Shown: positions 34,510 through 42,544 of the stretch, one piece after another
Position numbering within the stretch: position 1 is the stretch's first letter
Layout: each line of letters opens with the position of its first letter
Assembly (NCBI GenBank): GCA_013036995.1
Contig: JAAOXG010000026.1
Coordinates: 1 to 64,000 of the forward strand
Direction of reading: 5' to 3'
DNA: 64,000 nucleotides
From: Lacrimispora defluvii
GTDB lineage: Bacteria > Bacillota > Clostridia > Lachnospirales > Lachnospiraceae
Translations under genes and position numbers: made by a program
The notes under the pieces: generated by a model
Seen by the model: only the letters and a program-made list of their open reading frames with translations
The model's database searches: none
What the model was told of the DNA's origin: nothing

Positions 34510-35499
34510 ATGAACATATATGATATAGCAGCAGAGGCCAATACCTCGATCTCTACCGTTTCCCGCGTCCTGAATCAAAAGCCTAATGTCAATCCTGAAA
34601 TTAAAAAGCGTGTAGAAGAGATCCTGAAAAAATATGATTATAAGCCAAGTGCAATTGCCAGAGGAATGGTCAGTAAAACAATGAAAAGCATTACAGTTAT
34701 GACTGTTGATGTACGGGTTTCACATTACGCAAGAACCATCTATGTAATCGAGCAGGAATTTAGCAAACAAGGATATAATGTAAATGTATGTAACATAGGT
34801 AATTCCAAGGAAGAATGTATTAAATATTTAAATAATGCGGTTGAAAAGCAAGTGGATGGAATTGTCTTAATTGGCTCCATTTTTAGCGAGTTTATTAACT
34901 CAAAGGATATTCTTCATAAAATAAAAGATATTCCAGTCATAATTGCAAATGGTCATATAGAAGAAGCAAATTTCTATTCCGTTATGGTAGATGATAAGAG
35001 TGGGATAAGAAGTGCAACAGATTATTTGTTTGAAAAGGGGTATCAGGAACTATTGTATGTTTGCGATATGGATACGCAAAGCGCAAGAATAAAGTTACAG
35101 GGTTTTAAAGAAGCATTAAAGCTAAGAGATATTCCAGACATAGAAGAAAGAATAATTAAAACATATTATGGTGTTGAAGGCGGAAAAGCTGTGGCAGATT
35201 TTATTATAGATTCCAATAAAAAGTTTGATGGTATTGTATTCGGAGAAGATATTACCGCAATTGGTGCATTGAAGCAATTTAAAAAACGAGGATATAACAT
35301 ACCAGAGGATGTTGCAATTATTGGATATAATAACTGCCAGGAAACCATAATATGTGAGCCTGAATTAACTACGATAGATAATAAGGCAGAACTCTTAGGA
35401 AAGTTGTGTGCGGATGTACTGAAAGACATAACAGAGGGTAAAATCCCACAAAAAGGAATTACGATTAAGCCAGATATTATAGAACGCGAAAGTACTTAA
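34510..35499 (+). CDS. LacI family transcriptional regulator
   Basis: A 329-residue LacI-type repressor. The N-terminal helix-turn-helix and hinge helix are clear: MNIYDIAAEANTSISTVSRV, LNQKPNVNPEIKKRVEEILK, YKPSAIARGM. The rest is a two-lobed sugar-binding domain (GIVLIGSIFSEFI, GIVFGEDITAIGALKQF, VAIIGYNN). GGGTGAAAAATG holds its ribosome site, overlapping the end of the HAD gene. Two palindromes with the core AAAGCGCTTT flank the promoter of the next operon (35614-35627 and 35765-35778), and are the expected sites for a LacI protein. Confidence 0.92.
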   Translation: MNIYDIAAEANTSISTVSRVLNQKPNVNPEIKKRVEEILKKYDYKPSAIARGMVSKTMKSITVMTVDVRVSHYARTIYVIEQEFSKQGYNVNVCNIGNSKEECIKYLNNAVEKQVDGIVLIGSIFSEFINSKDILHKIKDIPVIIANGHIEEANFYSVMVDDKSGIRSATDYLFEKGYQELLYVCDMDTQSARIKLQGFKEALKLRDIPDIEERIIKTYYGVEGGKAVADFIIDSNKKFDGIVFGEDITAIGALKQFKKRGYNIPEDVAIIGYNNCQETIICEPELTTIDNKAELLGKLCADVLKDITEGKIPQKGITIKPDIIEREST

Positions 35500-35552
35500 T
35501 AAAGTTTTCTGACAGTCAGAGCGGTTCCTGAATAAGAACATACACAAACAAT

Positions 35553-35588
35553 GCCTCAAAGATCGAAAAACGGTCATTGGGGCTTTTT
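35553..35588 (+). terminator. Terminator after lacI
   Basis: GCCTCAAAGATCG pairs with CGGTCATTGGGGC (one mismatch, wobbles allowed) across AAAAA, followed by TTTTT. Confidence 0.8.
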
Positions 35589-35613
35589 GGCATGGGCGGA
35601 CGGACGTTAGCTG

Positions 35614-35627
35614 TAAAAGCGCTTTTA
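35614..35627. promoter_or_regulatory. LacI-type operator O1
   Basis: TAAAAGCGCTTTTA is a perfect 14-bp palindrome centred on CG, the symmetry typical of LacI-family operators. It could alternatively be a CcpA cre site. A second copy lies 151 bp downstream, compatible with DNA looping across the promoter. Confidence 0.75.
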
Positions 35628-35726
35628 TGTTTGGTTCAAAGTGTACAAAATTGAAAGCAAAAACACAGTATAAAAGCATCGAATAATATGCATATTTCAT
35701 AAAAAAAACTTATAAAGCTACTGGGC

Positions 35727-35778
35727 ATTGACATTAATACATATATAATAATATAATTATCACAGAAAAGCGCTTTCA
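35727..35778 (+). promoter_or_regulatory. Promoter of the diketogulonate-type operon with operator O2
   Basis: TTGACA (35727-35732) and TATAAT (35751-35756) are 18 bp apart. The operator GAAAAGCGCTTTCA (35765-35778) covers the expected start point and shares its core with the upstream palindrome, so bound LacI would block transcription. Confidence 0.8.
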
Positions 35779-35804
35779 CAAACAAGCAAGGTTAAGGAGA
35801 AATT

Positions 35805-36812
35805 ATGAGAGTAAAGTATGATGATTTATTATTAAAATTCGAGAAAATATTGATATCAAGAGGTTTTTCCAAGGAACATGCGTCAAGTGCAGCCAGTGTA
35901 TTTGCAAAGAATAGTCTGGATGGAATTTATTCTCATGGAGTAAACCGCTTTCCTCGTGTTGTTGAGTACCTGGATAGGGGAGAAATTGATCCTAATGCAG
36001 TTGCATCATGTGAAATACAACTAGGAGCATTTGAAAGATGGAATGGATTAAGGGGATTTGGACCACTTAATGCAAAGTTAGCAATGGACAGAGCTTGTGA
36101 ACTGGCAAAAACATATGGGATTGCTATTGTAGCCCTTGGTAATAACAATCATTGGATGCGCGGCGGTTCTTATGGCTGGCAGGCGGCAGAACAAGGTTGT
36201 ATCGGGATATGCTGGTCCAATACTATGCCCAATATGCCTGCATGGGGAGGGAAAGACAGAAAGATCGGAAACAATCCACTTGTTATATCAATTCCCAAAA
36301 GCGATGGAAAGCATGTTGTAATTGATTGTGCGGTATCACAGTTTTCTTATGGAAAAATCGAGGAAATGAAATTAAAAGGACAACAATTACCCGTGCCAGG
36401 CGGATATGATACGCAAGGAAATTTGACAACAGATCCGGAAGAGATTGAAAAAACGTGGAGAGTACTTCCTATGGGATATTGGAAAGGCAGTGGAATCTCA
36501 ATTGCCTTAGATGTAATTGCAACCGTATTAACAAATCAAAACTCAGTTGCAAAAATAGGGACCTTCAATGATGAAGTTGGATTAACTCAAATTATGATAG
36601 CAATTGATCCAATGAAAGGCAATACTGTGGAAATAACGGATGGTATTATTGAAGAAATCCTGGCAGACATAAAATCTTCAGTACCAGTAAAAGAAGGTGG
36701 AGAAGTATATTACCCGGGAGAACTTGAACTCAACACCAGAGAAGAAAACTTGAAAAATGGCATACCTATTATTGATGAAGTGTGGGATAAACTTAATTTA
36801 TTAGAAAATTAA
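35805..36812 (+). CDS. dlgD: 2,3-diketo-L-gulonate reductase (YiaK/DlgD type)
   Basis: A 335-residue enzyme of the Ldh2/malate dehydrogenase-like family, very close in pattern and length to E. coli YiaK. Diagnostic stretches are SHGVNRFPR (about residues 44-52), NNNHWMRGGSYGWQAAEQG (about 110-128) and RVLPMGYWKGSGISIALD (about 224-241). It reduces 2,3-diketo-L-gulonate with NADH to 3-keto-L-gulonate in E. coli. AAGGAG precedes the ATG. It opens a five-gene operon under LacI-type control that also contains a YiaL-family protein, as in the yia cluster. Confidence 0.88.
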   Translation: MRVKYDDLLLKFEKILISRGFSKEHASSAASVFAKNSLDGIYSHGVNRFPRVVEYLDRGEIDPNAVASCEIQLGAFERWNGLRGFGPLNAKLAMDRACELAKTYGIAIVALGNNNHWMRGGSYGWQAAEQGCIGICWSNTMPNMPAWGGKDRKIGNNPLVISIPKSDGKHVVIDCAVSQFSYGKIEEMKLKGQQLPVPGGYDTQGNLTTDPEEIEKTWRVLPMGYWKGSGISIALDVIATVLTNQNSVAKIGTFNDEVGLTQIMIAIDPMKGNTVEITDGIIEEILADIKSSVPVKEGGEVYYPGELELNTREENLKNGIPIIDEVWDKLNLLEN

Positions 36813-36835
36813 CAGGTAAGGAGAAAAATAGAATC

Positions 36836-38179
36836 ATGGAATATTTAATAGGTGTTTTAATTTTGCTTACTTTTATTTGCCTTGCTATATATGCTGCCAG
36901 AGGTGGTAATCTAATGATGGGCATGCTTATAATGGCTTTGCTTTGGACATTTCTGTCTATGATCGGTTATAAATTTGCGACAAACACACAATTTATTGAG
37001 GCCAATAAAGAAATCATTAATACGACATGGATTCAGGCCTTTGCAAAAGTATTTCAAGGTGGTCCGGAAGGCTGGGGGACTGTTTTAGTTAATGTGGTTT
37101 TTGGAGCTTGGTTTGGCAGAGTTCTATTACAGACGGGAATTGCATCAACCCTGATAAGAAAGACAACCGAGTTAGGTGGAGATAAACCTGCAATTACATG
37201 TGTTTTACTATGTGCTGTAACAACTGTTATCTTTTCCTCTTTGTTTGGTGCTGGAGCTGTTGTTGCAATCGGAGTAATTGTTTTGCCAATATTTATGGCA
37301 CTGGGAATACCTAAAGTATTATCAGTATGTTCTTTTATGCTTAGTATAGGGGCTGGAATGTTTATTAACCCGGTATTGTTTGGTCAATATACAGCATTCT
37401 TTTTGGATAAGAACGGAAAAGCTATTTATACTTATGAAACCTATATAAAATGGGGAGCTATTGCATTGGCAGTACAGTTGGGATTTACCATGTTACTTGT
37501 TGTGTTTTCTATGAGAAAAGGAAGCGTGCATGCCTGGGCAGCAGATAGACCAGTTCGGCAAAAAAGAGACTACGCGCCTGGCATATCGTTGTTAACACCA
37601 TTTATTCCGGTAGTATTACTTATATTTTTTAAAATTCCTATTATATTTGGTTTTTTAACTGCAGGATTTTTTGCTCTGTTTGTATGCGGCAAATTAAAGA
37701 ACTTTCGCGAAGCGTGCAGAGTATTTAATAAAGATTTCTTTGATGGAGTCGTTGATACAGCACCTTTGGTAGGATTTCTTTTAATGGTACCAATGTTTAA
37801 TAAGGCAGCTGAATTATGTATCCCATATTTTAATGCACTTTTAGGTGGGATTGTTCCCAATAACACTCTGATTATTACCATTATTTTTATTGTTTTAGCA
37901 CCGTTAGGTTTATTTCGTGGTCCGTTTACCTTGTTTGGATGCGGAGCGGCTACATTGGGGATCTTAAAAGGAATTGGGTTCTCTACTTTGTTTCTTGCGC
38001 CGTTAATGATAGCGTCTACAACAATTATGAATGTATCTTGCTGTATAACACAGTCCTGGGTTGTATGGGGAATTGGATATGCTAAAATATCAACGAAAGA
38101 TTTCATGAAAATGAGTGTGATATCAGGCTGGATCATTTGTGCAGTAATACAAATCATAACTTACGTTATGTTTGGTTAA
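36836..38179 (+). CDS. Ion-transporter-superfamily (GntP/CitM-like) permease
   Basis: A 447-residue hydrophobic protein with about 11-12 membrane helices and a re-entrant-type segment: SSLFGAGAVVAIGVIVLPIF near residue 140 and APLGLFRGPFTLFGCGAATL near residue 360. This matches anion permeases of the GntP/CitM kind. AAGGAGAAAAA precedes the ATG. In the E. coli yia cluster the corresponding transporter is a TRAP system (YiaMNO); this permease probably takes its place and brings in the sugar acid. Confidence 0.75.
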   Translation: MEYLIGVLILLTFICLAIYAARGGNLMMGMLIMALLWTFLSMIGYKFATNTQFIEANKEIINTTWIQAFAKVFQGGPEGWGTVLVNVVFGAWFGRVLLQTGIASTLIRKTTELGGDKPAITCVLLCAVTTVIFSSLFGAGAVVAIGVIVLPIFMALGIPKVLSVCSFMLSIGAGMFINPVLFGQYTAFFLDKNGKAIYTYETYIKWGAIALAVQLGFTMLLVVFSMRKGSVHAWAADRPVRQKRDYAPGISLLTPFIPVVLLIFFKIPIIFGFLTAGFFALFVCGKLKNFREACRVFNKDFFDGVVDTAPLVGFLLMVPMFNKAAELCIPYFNALLGGIVPNNTLIITIIFIVLAPLGLFRGPFTLFGCGAATLGILKGIGFSTLFLAPLMIASTTIMNVSCCITQSWVVWGIGYAKISTKDFMKMSVISGWIICAVIQIITYVMFG

Positions 38180-38200
38180 TGAAAAAGGAGATATACTTTT

Positions 38201-40330
38201 ATGAGCAGAAGAATGGTTAGGATGGGGATCGATGTTGGTGGAACACATACGAAAGCGGTAGCAATTGACAACGCAACTCATGAAATTATTGGGAAATCCT
38301 CAGTTAAGACAACTCATGATAGCAAAGCGGGCGTAGCTGAGGGTGTAGTGAAAGCGTTTCAAAACTGTATGAAAGAAAATAGTATTGATCCAAAAGATGT
38401 AATATTTGTTGCACATAGTACTACACAAGCGACGAATGCGTTAATTGAAGGCGATGTTGCAGTCGTAGGTGTAATCGGTATGGGATACAAGGGCATTGAA
38501 AGTCTATTGGCCAGACCGCAGTCAAGAATAAAAAATATAGATTTAGGATCAGGGAAAAAGATAGAAGTTAAAAATAGATATGTGACATCTCAGGAGATTG
38601 AAAGAAGTTATATTAAAAAAATCGTTTCAGAGTTGAAGGCTGAGGGAGTTCAGGTCGTAGTTGCTTCGGAAGCCTTTGGCGTGGATGACATAGCAGGAGA
38701 AGAATTTGTACATGATATTGTGCGTAATGAATTTGGGATGGAAGCGACTATTGCATCAGAGATAACAAAGCTCTATGGTCTGAAAAGAAGAACAAGAACG
38801 GCTGCAATTAACGCAAGTATTCTTCCTAAAATGCTTAACACCGCAAACTCAACAGAAGAAAGCGTAAGGTCCGCTGGTGTCCAGGTACCCCTTATGATTA
38901 TGCGTGGTGACGGTGGTGTTATGGAAATAAATGAGATGAAGAAAAGACCAGTACTAACAATGCTTTCAGGGCCTGCAGCTAGTGTTATGGGATCTCTTAT
39001 GTATCTAAGAGCTTCCAATGGAGTTTACTTTGAAGTTGGTGGTACAACAACCAATATAGGAGTGATTAAAAATGGACGTCCGGCAATTGATTATTCGGTG
39101 GTAGGAGGTCACAGGACCTACATCAGTTCTTTGGATGTGCAGGTATTAGGTGTGGCTGGAGGTAGTATGATCCGTGTGAATAAGACGGGGGTACATGATG
39201 TGGGACCACGTTCTGCTCACATAGCCGGCTTGGATTACGCGGTATATACAGAGGAAGAAGAAATCGTAAATCCCAAGCTTGAATTTTTCTCTCCAAAAAG
39301 TGGAGATCCACAAGATTATGTTGCAATTAAGTTAGAAAGCGGAAAGAGAATCACTATTACAAACAGCTGCGCGGCAAATGTTCTTGGTTTGGTTAAAGAA
39401 ACAGATTTTTCATATGGAAATGTAAACTCAGCCAGAAAAGCAATGCAGCCAATTGCGGATTATCTTGGGATTTCGGTGGAAGAAGTGGCAACTCAGATTC
39501 TTACCAGAGCGTATGAGAAAATCAAACCAGTTATATTAGGACTTGCAGAAAAATACAAACTGGAACATGATCAAATCTCTCTGGTAGGAGTTGGAGGCGG
39601 AGCTACTTCACTGATTGGTTTTTGTGCCGATAAAATGAATATTAAATATAGTGTGCCCGAAAATGCAGAGGTGATTTCTTCAATTGGAGTAGCACTTGCT
39701 ATGGTTCGGGATGTAGTAGAGAGAGTTGTACCAAACCCTTCACCAGAAGATATTAAAAGTATTAAAATTGAAGCAATCAACAAAGCAGTTGAAAGTGGTG
39801 CAACACGGGATTCCGTTGAAGTTCACATTGAGATTGACCCACAAACCTCCAAGCTTACAGCCATTGCGCTTGGTTCCACAGAAGTAAAAACAACCGACTT
39901 ATTGAAAGAATGTACAAAGGATGAAGCTAAGACAATAGCAGCTGTAGATCTTCGTGCCAAAGAAACGGACGTAAGTCTTGTAGTTGAGACGAATCATTTC
40001 TATGTATTTAGCACGAACAATAAAGCCAGACAACCGATTCGAATTCTTGATAAAAAAGGATTTATAAAAGTGCAGAGAACAGATGCTTTTGTAAAATTAA
40101 CAAAAGCAGTATCTTATCGAAGTATAGTTACTCAGATGTGGGAGCAGCTTTCTATATTTAAAGCAGATGCGATTTTAAGACCAGATTATTATATGTGTAT
40201 TGGTGGAAGAGTCATGGATTTTAACGGGTCAGTTGATTTGGAGCAGATATTAATGCTTATGGATGTGGAGATGCAGATGGTTGATTCAAATGATGATATC
40301 ATTGTAGTAGGAGCTAAAAACCAACTATAA
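38201..40330 (+). CDS. Hydantoinase/oxoprolinase-family protein with extra C-terminal domain
   Basis: A 709-residue protein. Residues about 1-190 form the hydantoinase A N-terminal region (MGIDVGGTHTKAVAIDNATH; VAHSTTQATNALIEGDVAVV), and about 200-510 the hydantoinase A core (GDGGVMEINEMKKRP; LSGPAASVMGSL; GGTTTNIGVIKNGRPAIDY). Residues about 525-709 are a further region I do not recognise. Family members use ATP to open cyclic amides or carboxylate ketones. In this operon the substrate may be a keto sugar acid or lactone, but that is inference. AAAGGAGATATAC precedes the ATG. Confidence 0.8.
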   Translation: MSRRMVRMGIDVGGTHTKAVAIDNATHEIIGKSSVKTTHDSKAGVAEGVVKAFQNCMKENSIDPKDVIFVAHSTTQATNALIEGDVAVVGVIGMGYKGIESLLARPQSRIKNIDLGSGKKIEVKNRYVTSQEIERSYIKKIVSELKAEGVQVVVASEAFGVDDIAGEEFVHDIVRNEFGMEATIASEITKLYGLKRRTRTAAINASILPKMLNTANSTEESVRSAGVQVPLMIMRGDGGVMEINEMKKRPVLTMLSGPAASVMGSLMYLRASNGVYFEVGGTTTNIGVIKNGRPAIDYSVVGGHRTYISSLDVQVLGVAGGSMIRVNKTGVHDVGPRSAHIAGLDYAVYTEEEEIVNPKLEFFSPKSGDPQDYVAIKLESGKRITITNSCAANVLGLVKETDFSYGNVNSARKAMQPIADYLGISVEEVATQILTRAYEKIKPVILGLAEKYKLEHDQISLVGVGGGATSLIGFCADKMNIKYSVPENAEVISSIGVALAMVRDVVERVVPNPSPEDIKSIKIEAINKAVESGATRDSVEVHIEIDPQTSKLTAIALGSTEVKTTDLLKECTKDEAKTIAAVDLRAKETDVSLVVETNHFYVFSTNNKARQPIRILDKKGFIKVQRTDAFVKLTKAVSYRSIVTQMWEQLSIFKADAILRPDYYMCIGGRVMDFNGSVDLEQILMLMDVEMQMVDSNDDIIVVGAKNQL

Positions 40331-40351
40331 GGTTTCTTTTCTGGAGAAAAA

Positions 40352-41071
40352 ATGAAGTTAAAAAAGAATGGATTTAGATTAATAAATCGTACTATGCCGG
40401 AATCAGAAACGAAAATATTGCCACTGGAACAAATGATATTGGATTTGAGAAAGCGTTCCGATGAAGACTGGGGGCGATATGCATTTTATCGAGATCCCCT
40501 TTACGGCAAATTTAATCCAAATGAAATAAAAGATTATACGAATAATGCAATTCAATGCGGGCGTAAAGTTTTTAAGGATATTTCTGAAAAAAACAACTAT
40601 GAGGATATAGACCACTTGGCTAAGGAATTAAAATTTAATGTCATTCAACAATATATGCCCAATGATGGAAATCGAGTTATTTTTGCCCAATATAAAGAGC
40701 CAGACAATATTACGATTTATATGGATACAATTGCAAAATATAATAATTTAGTAAAAAACAGTACCAGCTTAGTTGAAAAATTGCTTGGAGATATTGATAT
40801 TTATAAAATTCTTGTTTCCCATGAGTTATTTCATGGTATCGAATTTATGCAAAAACAATCAATTTATACACAGACAGAAAAAATAGAACTTTTCAAAAAG
40901 CCTTTTTCAAATAAGTCAAAAATATTTTGCCTTGGAGAAATTGCAGCTATGGAGTTTTCGAAACAATTATGTGGTTTGAATTTTTCTCCCTATATTCTCG
41001 ATACGATATTGATGTATGCATATGATAAAGAGGCAGCAACCCTGCTATATGAGGATATTATGGAATTGTAA
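40352..41071 (+). CDS. Uncharacterised protein with HExxH motif
   Basis: A 239-residue soluble protein I do not recognise as a known family. The sequence LVSHELFHGIEF near residues 154-165 contains HELFH, the zinc-binding HExxH of many metallopeptidases, and a downstream glutamate in GEIAAMEFSKQ (about 192-202) could be the third ligand. The surrounding layout resembles ImmA/IrrE-like peptidases but no DNA-binding domain is seen. CTGGAGAAAA lies before the ATG, 21 bp after the hydantoinase-like gene, so it is part of the operon. The role is unknown. Confidence 0.65.
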   Translation: MKLKKNGFRLINRTMPESETKILPLEQMILDLRKRSDEDWGRYAFYRDPLYGKFNPNEIKDYTNNAIQCGRKVFKDISEKNNYEDIDHLAKELKFNVIQQYMPNDGNRVIFAQYKEPDNITIYMDTIAKYNNLVKNSTSLVEKLLGDIDIYKILVSHELFHGIEFMQKQSIYTQTEKIELFKKPFSNKSKIFCLGEIAAMEFSKQLCGLNFSPYILDTILMYAYDKEAATLLYEDIMEL

Positions 41072-41104
41072 AAGACGATTAGAAAAGTAAGAGAGGGCAA
41101 TGCA

Positions 41105-41560
41105 ATGTTAACAACTTCACTGAAACTTGCAGAAAAATATGACTATTTAAATGAAAAATTTAAAGAGGCATTTCAATTTCTAAGAACAACCGACTTAACA
41201 GCGCTTCCTTTAGGAAGAACCGGGATAAAAGGCGATGAACTATTTCTAAATGTTCAAGAATATCACACAATGTCTTTCAATGAATGTAAATTTGAAGCTC
41301 ATGATCAATATTTTGATATTCAATATGTTGTAAGTGGTAAAGAACAATTTGGTTACGTATCAAGAGCTAATCTGATAACCGATACGCCTTATGACGAGAT
41401 AAATGATTTGATATTTTTTAAAGATCCTCAAAGTTATGGCAGCATACTATTGCAAGAAGGTGATTTTGCAATAGTACCACCAGAAGATGCACATAAACCA
41501 CGTTGTATCGATGGAGAATCCTGCAAAGTCAGAAAGATTGTAGTTAAGGTAAAATTATAG
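41105..41560 (+). CDS. YhcH/YjgK/YiaL-family protein
   Basis: A 151-residue cupin-like protein of the YhcH/YjgK/YiaL family: EYHTMSFNECKFEAHDQYFD followed by IQYVVSGKEQFGY, and FAIVPPEDAHKPRC near residue 121 with conserved glutamate and histidine residues for a metal. E. coli YiaL lies beside yiaK in the diketogulonate cluster; the related EbgC and NanQ act on sugars, possibly as mutarotase-like enzymes. It ends the operon and is followed by a terminator. Confidence 0.9.
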   Translation: MLTTSLKLAEKYDYLNEKFKEAFQFLRTTDLTALPLGRTGIKGDELFLNVQEYHTMSFNECKFEAHDQYFDIQYVVSGKEQFGYVSRANLITDTPYDEINDLIFFKDPQSYGSILLQEGDFAIVPPEDAHKPRCIDGESCKVRKIVVKVKL

Positions 41561-41568
41561 AAAGTTAA

Positions 41569-41625
41569 AAAGAGCGTGTTGCAAACCTGTTTTTACAAAT
41601 GGTTTTGTAATACGTTCTTTATTTA
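41569..41625 (+). terminator. Terminator of the diketogulonate-type operon
   Basis: AAAGAGCGTGTTGCAAACC pairs with GGTTTTGTAATACGTTCTTT (wobbles and one bulge), followed by an AT stretch. Confidence 0.75.
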
Positions 41626-41651
41626 TGGTACAAACGGTTCGATAGCAAAGA

Positions 41652-41755
41652 ACAATTTTGTTATAGCCATTCTGTTTTAAACAGTCGACTTTCTTTCAAA
41701 CAACCACCTTGTCATTATTATCGTATATAAACCATGACAGTATATGTTGAGGTTT
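41652..41755 (-). pseudogene. Remnant of a second WYL regulator gene with internal deletion
   Basis: The stretch 41652-41673 repeats 33008-33028 from the middle of the WYL gene (21 identical bases, AATTTTGTTATAGCCATTCT and one more). It then jumps directly to a copy of the gene start and promoter (41674-41755 matching about 33646-33729), including TTCTTTCAAACAA, the ribosome region and the operator dyad AACCATGACA. About 600 bases between have been lost. The remaining frame encodes about 12 residues before a stop. Confidence 0.75.
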
Positions 41756-41844
41756 ATTAAATTAATCATAACTTTCTATTAGAGTTATGATAAAATGTTG
41801 TGTAGAGGACTTTTTTTGCTGTAAGTAGAGAGGAAAATAGAAAG

Positions 41845-42540
41845 ATGAAGATATTATTGGTAGAAGATGACAAGGAAATCAGTGAGATGCTTAACGATTT
41901 TCTTCAGATGGAGGGCTTTGAAGTCCATGGGTCTTTTGATGGGGAACAGGCGGTAAAGACGTTTTTCAGCAGTTCCTATGATCTGGTGATTTTAGATCTG
42001 ATGCTGCCCAAAATCAGCGGACTGGAAGTTATGAAACGAATTAGAAAGGAAAGTGTGGTTCCGATTATTATTCTGTCCGCTAAGGACACCGAATCGGATA
42101 AGATTTTTGGATTGGGACTGGGAGCGGATGATTATATTACAAAACCATTTTCCCTAACTGAGGTGCTTGCCAGAGTGAAGGCAAATCTGCGGCGTACCAC
42201 CCAGTATTCATCCGGAATGGAAACCCCTGAGGTTTGTCTGGGTCTGGGCGATCTGGAAATGAATCTGGAAAATCACACGGTGCACAAAAACGGGCTGGCC
42301 GTGGATCTGACGGCAAAGGAATATGAAATCCTTCGTCTGCTTCTTTCTAATCCGAAAAAGGTTTATACCAAGGCGCAGCTTTATTCTTTTATATGGCAGG
42401 ATGATTATTTAGGTGATGAAAACGCCGTCAATGTTCATATCAGCCGCCTTCGTACAAAGATTGAGGATGATCCCCGCAAGCCGCAGTATATCCTGACCGT
42501 TTGGGGAATCGGATACAAGCTGGGAAGTCCAAAGGAGTAA
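41845..42540 (+). CDS. OmpR-family response regulator
   Basis: A 231-residue two-component regulator. The receiver domain (about 1-115) has the acidic pair in LVEDDKE, phospho-acceptor D51 in LVILDLMLPKISG, and the lysine in YITKPFSLTEV. A winged-helix DNA-binding domain (about 130-228) contains VDLTAKEYEILRLLLSNPKK and DENAVNVHISRLRTKI. AGAGAGGAAAATAG precedes the ATG. The histidine kinase follows five bases after the stop, and then an ABC ATPase gene: the order seen in peptide-antibiotic resistance modules. Confidence 0.95.
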   Translation: MKILLVEDDKEISEMLNDFLQMEGFEVHGSFDGEQAVKTFFSSSYDLVILDLMLPKISGLEVMKRIRKESVVPIIILSAKDTESDKIFGLGLGADDYITKPFSLTEVLARVKANLRRTTQYSSGMETPEVCLGLGDLEMNLENHTVHKNGLAVDLTAKEYEILRLLLSNPKKVYTKAQLYSFIWQDDYLGDENAVNVHISRLRTKIEDDPRKPQYILTVWGIGYKLGSPKE

Positions 42541-42544
42541 AATC

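Noticed and set aside
37570-38157. A 195-residue frame antisense to the permease gene
   Set aside because: It mirrors the hydrophobic codons of the permease on the other strand; no start signal and no recognisable domain.
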